Assembly (NCBI GenBank): GCA_905372265.1
Contig: CAJPOL010000044.1
Span: forward strand, 1 to 13,756
Length of the DNA stretch: 13,756 bases
Direction of reading: 5' to 3'
DNA from: an uncultured Treponema sp.
GTDB lineage: Bacteria > Spirochaetota > Spirochaetia > Treponematales > Treponemataceae
How positions within the stretch are numbered: the first letter of the stretch is position 1; each line of letters opens with the position of its first letter. A program made the position numbers and the translations under genes. The notes beneath the pieces were generated by a model that saw only the letters and a list, made by a program, of their open reading frames with translations, did not search any database and had not been told where the DNA came from. Shown one piece after another: positions 1 through 7,352 of the stretch.

Positions 1-218
1 TTGAGATGGATGCACGGAGAGTGGGGTTTCAGCAGGGAATAACACAAGGTATGCGGCAGGGCGAAGTAAGAGGACTTGAACGTGGTAAAGTTGAAGGTTC
101 CCGACAAAAGGCTCTTGAAACGGCAAAAACAATGCTTGCAATGGGCTATCCTCTCGGTGATATTTGCAAAATTTCAGGGCTCTCTCAAGACGAAGTGCAG
201 TCGGTTGGTAATGTGTAA
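1..218 (+). CDS. C-terminal tail of a PD-(D/E)XK (Rpn-type) nuclease/transposase family protein, 5' truncated by window edge
   Basis: The reading frame is open from the first base, so the gene starts upstream of the window and only its last ~71 codons are seen. The fragment has a run of G-x-x-x-G spaced charged repeats (GITQGMRQGEVRGLERGKVEG), then a helical segment (ALETAKTMLAMGYPLGDICK) and the ending ISGLSQDEV. Glycine-spaced repeats followed by 'A-x-x-M-L-x-x-G-x-x-x-x-x-I-x-x-x-x-G-L-S-x-x-E-V' are the usual C-terminal signature of the Rpn/PD-(D/E)XK transposase-like nuclease family, which occurs in many copies in spirochaete genomes. The catalytic nuclease core lies outside the window, so activity cannot be judged. 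The gene ends in TAA at 216-218, five bases from the stop of an opposing ORF. The family call rests on the tail alone. Confidence 0.7.
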   Translation, partial: EMDARRVGFQQGITQGMRQGEVRGLERGKVEGSRQKALETAKTMLAMGYPLGDICKISGLSQDEVQSVGNV

Positions 219-222
219 TTAA

Positions 223-381
223 TTACCTGTTCTCTTTCCTCAATACGTCCATATCAAGATCAAGATGCCTGCCTGAGGTTGAAAGAGATTTTTTGCAGAC
301 GGCGGTAAAACCCGCTTTAACGCCCGCTTCCCGTACAACATCTTTTATCATCTCCATATCAGCGCCCTTCAACTTAAACAT
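223..381 (-). CDS. Small hypothetical ORF (52 aa), possibly a gene remnant
   Basis: This ATG-to-TAA frame encodes 52 residues beginning MFKLKGADMEMIKDVV and ending DLDMDVLRKENR. I do not recognise the family. The frame stays open upstream of the ATG for about 13 more codons, including a GTG two codons before it, then meets TAG. No Shine-Dalgarno sequence precedes either start. The composition looks protein-like: an amphipathic helix (MEMIKDVVREAGVKAGF) and balanced charge. Its stop is tightly convergent with that of the nuclease tail. It may be the 3' end of a decayed gene whose 5' part was replaced by the hairpin region at 412-471, or a genuine small gene. Function unknown. Confidence 0.35.
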   Translation of the reverse strand: MFKLKGADMEMIKDVVREAGVKAGFTAVCKKSLSTSGRHLDLDMDVLRKENR

Positions 382-411
382 TGGCACGGATGCCGCGCGT
401 ATTAAGCAGAA

Positions 412-437
412 ACAAGTTTGATACTAGTCAAACTTGT
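412..437 (-). terminator. Candidate intrinsic terminator downstream of the ABC transporter gene
   Basis: A perfect inverted repeat has 10-bp arms (412-421 ACAAGTTTGA and 428-437 TCAAACTTGT) and a 6-nt loop. Read on the minus strand it is followed by TTCTGCTTAAT, a moderately U-rich stretch. It lies about 60 nt past the stop codon of the ABC transporter gene. The stem is AT-rich, so termination strength is uncertain. Confidence 0.45.
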
Positions 438-471
438 GTTCAGCGAAGTACATGGACGTACTTCGCTGAAC
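438..471. repeat. Perfect 14-bp-arm hairpin next to the terminator-like hairpin
   Basis: The left arm GTTCAGCGAAGTAC (438-451) and right arm GTACTTCGCTGAAC (458-471) are perfect reverse complements around a 6-nt loop. It sits directly beside the hairpin at 412-437 and about 27 nt past the ABC transporter stop. No U-run follows on either strand, so it is not an obvious terminator by itself. It could stabilise the mRNA 3' end or be a repetitive palindromic element. No other copy was seen in the window. Confidence 0.6.
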
Positions 472-497
472 GAGCAACGCCGTAGATGCCCCGATAT

Positions 498-2279
498 TTA
501 TGCCGACCATGCTTCCGATTCCCGCTGCAATCGATACATCTCACGATACATACCGCCCTTTTCCATCAGTTCGGCATGGGTACCGGTTTCGGCAATCGTT
601 CCCTTATTGAGTACGATAATCTTATCGGCGTTTTCTACCGTGCGGAGGCGGTGAGCGATGACAATAACGGTTTTATTCTTTATCAGCGTACTGATAGCAT
701 GCTGAATAAGCGTTTCGTTTTCAGGGTCGAGGGCGGCGGTAGCTTCGTCCAAGAGGATAACCGGCGCATCTTTTAAAAGAGCGCGGGCAATGGAAAGCCG
801 CTGGCGCTCTCCGCCTGAAAGGGTATAGCCGTTTTCTCCGATCTCCGTGTCGTAGCCTTTCGGCAGCTTTTCAATAAATGAGTCGCACTGTGCAGCCTTT
901 GCAGCAGCAAGTACTTGCTCCTTTGTCGCATTCCGGTTACCTATCAGAATATTGTTGTACACCGTATCATTAAAAAGCACGACATCTTGGAATACAATCG
1001 AAAAAGCTCCGAGCAAAGTTTCCGGTTCTACCGCGGAAACATCCACGCCGCCGATACTCACCCTGCCGGATGAGGCATCCCAAAAGCGCGCAGCCAAGCG
1101 GGCAATCGTAGACTTTCCGCAGCCTGAATGCCCGACAAGGGCAGTAATTTCGCCCTGTTTTGCCGTAAAGCTGATCCCGCTGACCGTGTCCTCTCCGGAG
1201 CTGTCAGTTGTGTGTGCGGTGGCGCCCGTACCTGTGCTGCTCTGCTCATTGTACGAAAATGAAACAGTATCGTAGCGAATGTCGTAACCGTTCGGATTGA
1301 ATGTTTCGCTTCCCATCTGCGCCGGATAATTGACAATCGCCTGTTTCCGCTCAACCGCAATCAGCATATAAAAGAACTCACCGAGCAGCATAAACACCGT
1401 TGTCAACGGATCAAAAATACGGCATGCTACCAACAAAAAGACGATGTAGGTTACCAGTTCTATCCGCCCCTGTGACAGTAAGTACGCGCCGTAGGAAATC
1501 ACCAGCGGAAAGCCGAACCGGATAAGCGCCGAACAGCCGAAAATAAGAGCTCCGATCGCTGCTTCCGCTTTGAGCGCAGCGCCTGTTGTTTCGGTAATAT
1601 CGTCTTTAAGTTTCTGCAGATACGCAGCTTTTTTATCGGAAGATTTCAGCACCTTTATGTTATCGATCATCTGCTGAAGGGAATCATATATCGCATCCTT
1701 ACGCACAATAACACTCTTCATCTTTTTTTCGGATAGCCTGCGGCAGCCGATAATAATAAAAAAGCCTACACAGGCGCACACAAAAAGAGCGATTGTCATT
1801 CGCCAATCTAAAAAGGCAAGAAGTCCGGCTGCAACTACAATCGAAATAATACCGCCGAACATCTCCGGCACCACATTCGCAAGAGATTCTTCAATGACCG
1901 TAACGTCGTTCAAAAGAGTCGAGGTCAAATACGACAAATCCTGCCTGCCGAAATACGACAGCGGTAGTTTCCGCAGCGATTCGGCAAGCGAAATACGCAC
2001 ATTGGCCGCTTCCTCATACGCGCCGTTGTATGTCTTGCCGTATTTTAGCTTTTCAAGGATAAACAGCACGGCAATCATCGCAACGCCGGCAGCCGATACC
2101 GCCCACACATTCGGCGTCTGAAAGCCTTCCTGCATAATGCGCGCTAAAAAATACTGCAGCACATACAGTGAAAGCCCCAGCGGCACCATCAAAAATAAAT
2201 TGATAATAGTCCCAAGCGTAATCGACAGCCGTAAATTACGTGTCCCCGCACCCGACAACGCAAAAAATCTTTGTAACAT
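498..2279 (-). CDS. ABC exporter, fused membrane and ATP-binding domains (MdlB/MsbA-like half-transporter)
   Basis: This 593-residue half-transporter couples ATP hydrolysis to movement of an unknown substrate across the inner membrane. Residues ~15-310 form the transmembrane domain, with hydrophobic segments around 20-45, 58-76, 143-180 and 245-300. Residues ~330-590 form the ATPase. Visible motifs are Walker A GHSGCGKST (383-391), Q-loop Q431, signature LSGGE (487-491), Walker B VILLDEA (507-513, catalytic E512) and switch H543, all intact. The NBD carries an unusual Ser/Thr/Gly-rich insert at ~345-364. The start is set by a strong AGAGGAGGG Shine-Dalgarno (complement of 2288-2296). Exporters of this type work as dimers. 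No partner gene is adjacent, so it forms a homodimer or pairs with a protein encoded elsewhere. It has its own promoter at 2396-2424. Substrate cannot be inferred. Confidence 0.9.
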   Translation of the reverse strand: MLQRFFALSGAGTRNLRLSITLGTIINLFLMVPLGLSLYVLQYFLARIMQEGFQTPNVWAVSAAGVAMIAVLFILEKLKYGKTYNGAYEEAANVRISLAESLRKLPLSYFGRQDLSYLTSTLLNDVTVIEESLANVVPEMFGGIISIVVAAGLLAFLDWRMTIALFVCACVGFFIIIGCRRLSEKKMKSVIVRKDAIYDSLQQMIDNIKVLKSSDKKAAYLQKLKDDITETTGAALKAEAAIGALIFGCSALIRFGFPLVISYGAYLLSQGRIELVTYIVFLLVACRIFDPLTTVFMLLGEFFYMLIAVERKQAIVNYPAQMGSETFNPNGYDIRYDTVSFSYNEQSSTGTGATAHTTDSSGEDTVSGISFTAKQGEITALVGHSGCGKSTIARLAARFWDASSGRVSIGGVDVSAVEPETLLGAFSIVFQDVVLFNDTVYNNILIGNRNATKEQVLAAAKAAQCDSFIEKLPKGYDTEIGENGYTLSGGERQRLSIARALLKDAPVILLDEATAALDPENETLIQHAISTLIKNKTVIVIAHRLRTVENADKIIVLNKGTIAETGTHAELMEKGGMYREMYRLQRESEAWSA

Positions 2280-2395
2280 ACTATTTTCCCTCCTCTATCA
2301 TTGTTAATTTCTAATCTCTCATCATTTTGAGCGTTCATTACGCTTCCATACAGTCCGGTATCGCATGAGTAAACTCGCGGAAACATAATCGTGTT

Positions 2396-2424
2396 ATAGT
2401 ATAAAATCAAAGCAGCTTTGTCAA
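2396..2424 (-). promoter_or_regulatory. Sigma70-type promoter for the ABC transporter gene
   Basis: On the minus strand, a perfect -35 box TTGACA (complement of 2419-2424) is followed by exactly 17 nt and a TACTAT -10 box (complement of 2396-2401). Transcription would start near 2389, giving a ~110-nt leader before the ATG at 2279. No clear operator or riboswitch was recognised in that leader. Confidence 0.75.
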
Positions 2425-2464
2425 CAATCAGCGTTTGATAGGTCTATAGTTTTTAGAGAATCCC

Positions 2465-2584
2465 TTTATTCGTGCGGAGGGTTTAATACCCCGACGCTTG
2501 CGTCGTAACAAAGGGTATTAAAGCCGACTGCAACCACCTTATGAGAACAACATACCCCGACGCTCGCGTCGGGGTATGTTGATT
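2465..2584. repeat. Compound palindromic repeat element, copy 1 (terminator-like, downstream of xerC)
   Basis: The left 36 bp (2465-2500) are identical to 11094-11129. The right end (GCGTCGGGG, TA, TGTTGATT, 2566-2584) matches the right end of the 11094-11149 copy apart from a TA. This copy is 120 bp and has an enlarged centre. It folds as two structures. One has outer arms TTTAATACCC/GGGTATTAAA (2482-2491/2513-2522) around a CGACGC/GCGTCG core. The other is a perfect 16-bp-arm hairpin (2548-2563/2566-2581). It begins a few bases past the xerC stop codon. The second hairpin, read on the minus strand, is followed by TTCTC, so it probably ends the dprA-topA-xerC transcript. Confidence 0.75.
2548..2581 (-). 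terminator. Strong hairpin ending the xerC transcript
   Basis: The arms CAACATACCCCGACGC (2548-2563) and GCGTCGGGGTATGTTG (2566-2581) are perfectly complementary with a 2-nt centre. The biological loop would be a few bases larger after opening the top pairs. It starts 6 bases past the xerC stop (2587-2589). The U-tract after it is weak (TTCTC), so it may terminate or protect the 3' end. Confidence 0.55.
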
Positions 2585-2586
2585 TA

Positions 2587-3504
2587 CTATCCGTGCGGAT
2601 GTGCCTTATGGTACAGCTCCTGCAATTGAGCTGCGGTGATGTGTGTGTACCGCTGCGTAGTAGCGATGCTGCTGTGTCCCAATAACTCCTGCACAACACG
2701 GATATCCGCTCCGCGCGTTACAAACAGAGATGCAAAGCTGTGCCGAAAGGCATGCGGCGTCAGTTTTTTATAATTAGGCAGCAGCGCCGTATACCGGTTA
2801 ATAATATACCGGACTCCTTGCGTAGTGAGCGCTCCGCCGCGCCAATTCAAAAAAAGCGCATCTTCATCAGGCGGGGCTTTTCCGTTCTCACTCTGTTCTT
2901 TTTGATAGGCAATCAGCGCAGCCCGCTCCGGCAAGTAGCGCTGTAACGCTTCTTGCGCAAAACCGGCAAAAAACACCTTGCGATCTTTGTTCCCCTTTCC
3001 GCGCACTACTGCCCAGCTTCCGTTCCCTTGTATATCCTGTACCCTTAAGCTCTGAAGCTCCGACACGCGGCAGCCGGTGGAATACAGTGATGAAAAAAGC
3101 GCTGCATCACGGGCATACCAGAGAATCCCCGCCTCCTTAGGAAAGCCGCAGAACCGCTCCGCCTCATCGGGAAACAGAAAACGGGGCAGCTTTTCAGGCA
3201 GCTTGAGGTTACGGACAAGGGCAGCAGGATTAACGGCACATAAACCGTTCCTCAGCGCATACCGGTACATACTTCGCACGCATGAAAGCGTGCGATTGAT
3301 ACTTGCAGGAGCGAAATGCCGGTTGCCGAGGTCTGCAACAAATGTCCGTATATGGAGTCGTGTCGCTTCGGTAAAGATGAGTCCATTCTCTTGCAGCCAT
3401 TCTGAAAAAAGTTTCAGATCGCTCCGGTACGCCTCTATCGTTTTTTCCGAAAAATGCCGTACACCGGCGCTGTAGGCAAGATAGTCCTCAAAAACAGGAT
3501 GCAT
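2587..3504 (-). CDS. xerC: Tyrosine recombinase XerC/XerD (site-specific recombinase)
   Basis: This 305-residue tyrosine recombinase of Xer type resolves chromosome dimers at dif sites through a covalent phosphotyrosine intermediate. The N-terminal SAM-like DNA-binding domain spans ~5-90 and the catalytic domain ~108-300. The full catalytic set is visible: R146 (TGCRVSEL), K170 (RGKGNKDR), H251 and R254 (HAFRHSF), H277 (LLGHSS) and nucleophile Y286 (TTQRYTH). Length matches the ~300-residue family. The start ATG overlaps the topA stop as TGATG, which implies translational coupling. It is last in the lipoprotein-dprA-topA-xerC operon and is followed by a strong hairpin. Position after topA recalls codV in Bacillus subtilis, a XerC protein. 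XerC versus XerD cannot be settled from sequence reading alone, so the symbol rests partly on context. Confidence 0.88.
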   Translation of the reverse strand: MHPVFEDYLAYSAGVRHFSEKTIEAYRSDLKLFSEWLQENGLIFTEATRLHIRTFVADLGNRHFAPASINRTLSCVRSMYRYALRNGLCAVNPAALVRNLKLPEKLPRFLFPDEAERFCGFPKEAGILWYARDAALFSSLYSTGCRVSELQSLRVQDIQGNGSWAVVRGKGNKDRKVFFAGFAQEALQRYLPERAALIAYQKEQSENGKAPPDEDALFLNWRGGALTTQGVRYIINRYTALLPNYKKLTPHAFRHSFASLFVTRGADIRVVQELLGHSSIATTQRYTHITAAQLQELYHKAHPHG

Positions 3505-5637
3505 CAGTCTGCCGAGTCCTGATCTTCAACGCCTTCAACAACGCTATGCAAATAATTACAAGCGGGATTAACACAGGCCTTATAACTGCCGTTCTTTTTA
3601 TCGTACTTTTCTACCATAAACCAGCCGCACTGAGGACAAACCGCATTAATCGGCTTAAAATGGGAGATAAAATTGCATTCGGGATAATTGGTACAGCCGA
3701 AGAATTCCTTTCCCCGCCCTTTTGCTCTACGGGATACAATATCGCCGGTACATCCCGGACGGGGACATTTTGCCAACGGAATGGACTTGGTATTACGGCA
3801 ATCGGGGAAACCTTCACAAGCTAAGAAAAAACCGAAACGTCCGAGCTTTTTCATCATCTTTTTGCCGCATTTTTCGCACACAAACTCGGTCGGCTCATCA
3901 AGACTGCCTTTTAAGCTGCCTAAATGCTCCATTACCGAATCCACTTGAGTGATAAACGGATTGTAAAACGTTTCGATAATTTTAGACCATTCCGCGTTCT
4001 GTTCCTCAATCGTGTCCAGTTTTTGCTCCATGTCAGCGGTAAAATGAACATCAATTACATCATTAAAATGCTCTACTAAAATATCGTTAATAATACGGCC
4101 GAGCGGCGTTGGAACAAGCTGTTTGTTTGAACGGTTAACGTAATAGCGGTCGAGCAGCACCGAAATGATCGGCGCATACGTTGAAGGCCGCCCAATGCCT
4201 TTTTGTTCAAGCATTTTGACAATACTGGCATCCGTATAGCGGGCAGGCCCTTGTGTAAAATGCTGCTCAGGCACGAGCTTCTCAACACTCACAGCATCAC
4301 CTAAGCGCAATGCCGGCAGCTGCTTCCCTTTTTCTTCTTTTGAAAACAGGAGATTTAAGACGGCATAAAAGCCTTTTTCCACCATTTTCGTAGAGGCGGT
4401 TTTAAAAACAGCATCTCCTGCGGTGATTTCAAAACTTGCGGTTTCCGTTTTTGCATTCGTCATCTGGCTTGCAGTAAAGCGTTCCCAGATAAGAGTATAC
4501 AGCCTCAGCTGATCGCGGTTGAGATAATCTTTAAGGTAATCGGGCGTATACGTGCAGTAGGTAGGACGAATGCCTTCATGCGCATCCTGCGCTTTTGCCC
4601 CGACCGTATACACATTCGGTTTTGCCGGTAAAAAGCCGGGATGGTTTTCTTGTATCCATTTACGGACTTCGGTCAAGGCAACATCGGAGATACGCACCGA
4701 ATCGGTACGCATATAGGTAATAAGACCGACACGGCTTGAACCGACGGCAATACCTTCATACAACTGCTGCGCAATCTGCATTGTTTTACGCGAGGTAAAC
4801 CCGAGCCTATTTGCCGCGACCTGCTGCATCGTCGAAGTGGTAAACGGCGGTTTAGGACGTATCGTTTTCTCGGTGGTTTTTATATCGGAAACAGCAGCAT
4901 CCGTTTCATGCAGTTGATCGATAATGTGCTGTACATCTTTCTCGTTTTTAAGCGCCGGTTTTTCACCCTTATACGGAAACAAGCTGAGCATCAAAGGCTG
5001 TCTTTCCTTTCTTAAAGGAGCCCTCCAGCGTCCAGAATTCTTCCGGAAGAAAATGTTCCACCTCCGCTTCCCGTTCACAGATGAGCCGGAGCGCGACCGA
5101 CTGAACACGTCCTGCCGAAAGTCCGTTTTTCACCTTCCTCCATAAAAGAGGAGAAAGATTATAGCCTACCAGCCGGTCAAGAACACGGCGGGCTTTCTGA
5201 GCATTTACCTTCGCTTCATCAATTTCCATCGGATTCTGCACGGCTGTTTTAATAGCCTGAGGGGTAATTTCGTTAAAGACAATCCGATTGACCGGCACGG
5301 TTCCGCATTTTTCCCGTATTGAACGGTATAGATGATAGGCGATTGCCTCTCCCTCGCGATCATTATCACTTGCAAGAAAAACATGCCGGGCGTTTTTTGC
5401 TTCCTGCTGAAGTTCCTTTAGGAGTTTTGCCCTACCCCGTACGGTGATATACTCAGGCTGAAACCCGTGTTCAATATCAATAGCAATACGCGATTTCGGT
5501 AAATCTATCAAATGCCCCATAGAGGCTTTTACAGTGTAATCCGTTCCAAGATATTTCTCAATTGTTTTTGCTTTCGCAGGAGATTCTACTATAATAAGAT
5601 TGAGCTTTTTTTGTTTTGCTGCCGTTTTTTTTGCCAT
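3504..5637 (-). pseudogene. topA: DNA topoisomerase I, complete but interrupted by a one-base frameshift
   Basis: Type IA topoisomerase relaxes negative supercoils. Frame one runs from ATG 5637 and stops at 4969 after LVSV. The rest continues in another frame from 4973 (YKGEKPALKN) to the TGA at 3504-3506. Skipping one base near 4974 restores a ~710-residue protein, normal for bacterial TopA (B. subtilis ~690). Toprim motifs are the IIVESPAKAKTIEKYLG segment and DNDREGEA in the first part. The catalytic tyrosine is in GLITYMRTDS, about residue 308 of the repaired protein. Three C-terminal zinc ribbons follow (CEKC/CEGFPDC, CPRPGC/CTNYPEC, CPQC/CVNPAC). ATG 5637 has AAAGGAG at 5647-5653 and sits 1 nt past the dprA stop. 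Because topA is normally essential and both halves look intact, a sequencing or assembly error is more likely than real decay, but the sequence as given is broken. Confidence 0.88.
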
Positions 5638-5638
5638 A

Positions 5639-6592
5639 TTATTGTGCTCCTTTATCGTCAAACAGGGGTAATTGCGCTTGTTGGTTCCTCTGCAAATACT
5701 GTAAAGCCGGATGCGCCCATTCACGCAGTAAATCTCCGGCGCAGGCAATCGGAATTGCCCCATCCTCCGCCAGTTTTCTGCCGCCGGCGTTTTGGGCGGA
5801 ATCCATCATAGCGGCGCATACGCACACATCGCGTCCTTGTTCAAGCGCGAAGTCCGTAGTGATTAATGCGCCTGATTTTACCGGCGCTTCGACAATAACT
5901 GTTGCGCGGGATAATCCCGAGATCAGTCTATTACGCTGAGGAAACCGGTAGGGAAGCGGGGCTTCATTCGGCGCATATTCACTGAGTATGCAGCCTCCCG
6001 TTTCCAGTATCCGCGCTGCAAGCCGCGTATTGCTTACCGGATAAAATCTATCAAGACCGCAGGCGAGCACGGCGGTTGTTGCGCCGCCTCCGTCAAGAGC
6101 GCCGCGGTGCGCAAATGTGTCAATTCCGCGCGCAAGGCCTGAAATAACGGGAATACCGGCATGGCCGCATTCGGCGCCGAGCTGTAATGCTGCTTTTATA
6201 CCGCTTCCCGTCGGCTGACGGGTACCGACTATTGCTGCTGCGGCTTTTGCGGGATCCGGCAATACTCCGCGGTAATACAGTAAAAACGGCGCATCGGGAA
6301 TCTCACGCAATAACGGGGGAAAATCGGGATCATCATAGAAAACCGTTCCGATACGGCAATAATCCATTACATTCACGGCTTTTTCAACAGCCGGCGGAAG
6401 CTGCTGCATAAAAGAAAGACGCGGAGTGATACTGCGCTGTAGCAGCATACTGATATCTTCCATTGAAAGTACTGTAAGAGCTTGTAAATTGTCAAGCGTC
6501 CGCGCAAGGAAAAGCCGCTCTCCGCCTTTCAGAAATGAACAATACGAGAGCGCTATATAAAGCGTCTTTTTCCCCTCATCTTTTTTGTTCAT
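5639..6592 (-). CDS. dprA: DNA-processing protein DprA/Smf
   Basis: DprA binds incoming single-stranded DNA and loads RecA during natural transformation. This 317-residue protein has an N-terminal helical segment (~25-75) and the Rossmann-like core (~85-290). Core hallmarks are IVGTRQPTGSG (121-131), ISGLARGIDTFAH (150-162), ALDGGGATTAVLACGLDRFYP (165-185) and FPQRNRLISGLS (217-228). The chain ends soon after the core, with a short Gln-rich tail, so the C-terminal winged-helix domain of longer homologues is missing. There is no good Shine-Dalgarno before ATG 6592, which lies 21 nt past the lipoprotein gene stop; coupling or a slightly different start is possible. Its stop is 1 nt from the topA ATG. 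The dprA-topA-xerC order is conserved in several bacteria. Whether this organism is transformable is unknown. Confidence 0.9.
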   Translation of the reverse strand: MNKKDEGKKTLYIALSYCSFLKGGERLFLARTLDNLQALTVLSMEDISMLLQRSITPRLSFMQQLPPAVEKAVNVMDYCRIGTVFYDDPDFPPLLREIPDAPFLLYYRGVLPDPAKAAAAIVGTRQPTGSGIKAALQLGAECGHAGIPVISGLARGIDTFAHRGALDGGGATTAVLACGLDRFYPVSNTRLAARILETGGCILSEYAPNEAPLPYRFPQRNRLISGLSRATVIVEAPVKSGALITTDFALEQGRDVCVCAAMMDSAQNAGGRKLAEDGAIPIACAGDLLREWAHPALQYLQRNQQAQLPLFDDKGAQ

Positions 6593-6613
6593 GGAAACTA
6601 ATCGCTGTTTACA

Positions 6614-7342
6614 CTATGATTTACGGGCATTTTGAATAAATGCTTTATTCCGCTCTGCCTCCGCCCGCTGTTCCGCACTGCCGCTGGTAGCGATAATACG
6701 GTCATAGGCTGCTATCGCTTTACCGTACTGACCGGTCATATAATAGGCGCGTCCTAAAATAAAAAGAGAATCGAGCGGTTTTTTTTCTTTAGCGGCAATA
6801 GGCTCCATGATGGTAATAGCCTCTTCCGGACGGTTTAATTCAAATACATAGAGCACGGAAAGCGCATAGACAGCCCGCGTATAGGCAGGGTCAAGCTCAA
6901 CGGCTCTTTTATAGGCTGAAACCGCAAGCTCAAAATAGGCAGGGCGCTCCGCTTTATTGATTTCCGACGGATATTCAATGGTGCTTTTTCCCAACACGGC
7001 GGCGCATACGCCGATTTGATAAAACAGATGCTGATTTTCAGGGTAGTATTCCAAAGCGCTCTGAAAAGCCTCAATCGCTTTCTTATACATTTTTTTATCC
7101 ATATAGCGGCGTCCGAGCATCTTATACCATACGCCGATCCGCTGTTCAGCAATAAGAATACTGTTAATTTGGCCTTGATATTTTTTGATGGCGGCCTGTA
7201 ATTCCTCAATGCCGGTCGGATTTTTAACCCCGAGCTCCATATCCTGCATCCGGCGCAGAAACGCGCTATCTTTGCAAGAGACGGAAAGCAGTGCGGCGCT
7301 TATCAAAAGACCGATAAAAAGATTTCTTTTTTTAGAGTTCAT
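6614..7342 (-). CDS. TPR-repeat lipoprotein
   Basis: This 242-residue putative lipoprotein has a basic N-terminus (MNSKKR), a hydrophobic core and a lipobox ending at C23 (LLSVSC), a form compatible with the relaxed spirochaetal lipobox. The mature part is helical and carries tetratricopeptide repeats. The clearest are about 68-101 (WYKMLGRRYMDKKMYKKAIEA...), 134-165 (ELAVSAYKRAVELDPAY) and 190-222 (LFILGRAYYMTGQYGKAIAAYD). TPR units mediate protein-protein contacts, so it is probably a membrane-anchored scaffold in the periplasm; the partner is unknown. It is the first gene of the operon leading into dprA, topA and xerC, with 21 nt before dprA. No strong Shine-Dalgarno precedes its ATG. Specific function not recognised. 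Confidence 0.82.
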   Translation of the reverse strand: MNSKKRNLFIGLLISAALLSVSCKDSAFLRRMQDMELGVKNPTGIEELQAAIKKYQGQINSILIAEQRIGVWYKMLGRRYMDKKMYKKAIEAFQSALEYYPENQHLFYQIGVCAAVLGKSTIEYPSEINKAERPAYFELAVSAYKRAVELDPAYTRAVYALSVLYVFELNRPEEAITIMEPIAAKEKKPLDSLFILGRAYYMTGQYGKAIAAYDRIIATSGSAEQRAEAERNKAFIQNARKS

Positions 7343-7352
7343 AACGTACTTA

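Noticed and set aside
226..232. CCTGTTC matching the arm of the hairpin repeat family
   Set aside because: There is no GAACAGG partner nearby, so it is a chance 7-mer match.
418..776. Plus-strand ORFs opposite the 3' end of the ABC transporter gene
   Set aside because: They are antisense shadows of a conserved coding sequence and contain no recognisable motifs.
2189..2410. 73-residue minus-strand ORF across the ABC transporter leader
   Set aside because: It runs over the promoter and ribosome-binding site and into the transporter gene in another frame, with no recognisable protein.
4969..4980. Programmed ribosomal frameshift in topA
   Set aside because: No slippery heptamer, internal Shine-Dalgarno or downstream structure was recognised, and TopA is not known to use frameshifting. 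Treated as error or mutation.
5638..5763. Upstream extension of the topA frame to an ATG at 5763
   Set aside because: It lies inside dprA, and the real start at 5637 has a good AAAGGAG site and begins the normal TopA sequence MAKKTAAKQKK.
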